From contig CAYWRM010000011.1 in NCBI GenBank assembly GCA_964460905.1, positions 37,253 through 101,252 of the forward strand: a DNA stretch of 64,000 bases. Direction: 5' to 3'. The position numbers and the translations under genes are program-made. Every line of letters starts with the position of its first letter. Position 1 is the stretch's first letter. The notes below the pieces were generated by a model, which saw nothing but the letters and a program-made list of their open reading frames with translations, had not been told where the DNA came from and searched no databases. Shown here one piece after another: positions 63,967 to 64,000 of this stretch. The DNA comes from GCA-002708315 sp964460905 (lineage in GTDB: Bacteria > Bacteroidota > Bacteroidia > Bacteroidales > F082).

Positions 63967-64000
63967 AGCTTTATGTTAGTTAAAGTTTTCTTTTTTAAGA

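Noticed and set aside
1..64000. CRISPR arrays, tRNA or rRNA genes, prophage or transposase genes
   Set aside because: No regularly spaced repeats, no tRNA-like cloverleaf with a GTTCGAATC arm, no rRNA sequence and no phage or transposase proteins could be recognised.

Overview
The window is AT-rich bacterial DNA from a member of the Bacteroidota. Five encoded proteins carry a C-terminal type IX secretion (T9SS type A) sorting domain, and a sixth gene encodes the T9SS plug protein. Other phylum marks are a Na+-translocating NADH:quinone reductase (nqrA and the start of nqrB), DUF5683, DUF5686 and DUF3276 (PUR-alpha-like) proteins, the parA-parB-DUF5683-dapB-lepB gene order, and TAnnTTTG-type promoter elements. 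A marine or anaerobic Bacteroidales/Marinilabiliales-like organism would fit, but no rRNA or tRNA is present to settle the rank.

Layout. 0-10 kb: nqrBA, the T9SS plug protein, a large exported TPR-CHAT protease-like protein, a dockerin-like T9SS cargo, an exported thioredoxin-like protein and a chagasin-like lipoprotein. 10-14.3 kb: ffh, folD, a T9SS beta-propeller protein and queE. 14.3-21 kb: a tandem duplication of an aldehyde dehydrogenase / leucine-rich-repeat / TPR segment that left two LRR paralogues, one intact and one truncated dehydrogenase, and a 3' scrap of the TPR gene. 21-31 kb: lepB, a lipoprotein, dapB, DUF5683, parB, parA, the DUF3276 protein, a secreted subtilase and an exported M1 peptidase, all on the minus strand. 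31-38.5 kb: a four-gene minus-strand cluster of mostly uncharacterised proteins (MFS, an exported protein often misnamed asparagine synthetase B, a CapD-like protein with altered active site, a C26 lipoprotein), divergent from a siderophore/cobalamin-type ABC importer. 38.7-44.6 kb: exported amidohydrolase, CDF transporter, alpha/beta hydrolase, typA and a lipoprotein. 44.7-50.3 kb: a C-terminal aconitase fragment, a hybrid sensor kinase, a receiver gene that looks degenerate, a long palindromic element, and the full aconitase-family gene. 50.5-58 kb: potassium channel, trmN6, rimM, an ABC-F ATPase, exported MsrB and a DUF5686 protein. 58-64 kb: a region of decay with a broken surface-protein gene, an acetyltransferase remnant, an acyltransferase, a GT-C-like membrane protein, an acetyltransferase, a 162-bp MITE-like element and a serine hydrolase lipoprotein.

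The genes are mostly housekeeping and envelope functions. The accessory signal lies in recent and older partial duplications, several families of intergenic palindromic repeats, and degenerate paralogues. I found no CRISPR array, prophage, transposase, rRNA or tRNA. The most interesting items are the LRR duplication with an inverted repeat over each start codon, the two long palindromic/MITE-like elements, the receiver with Asp replaced by Asn, and the exported four-gene cluster at 31-35 kb.
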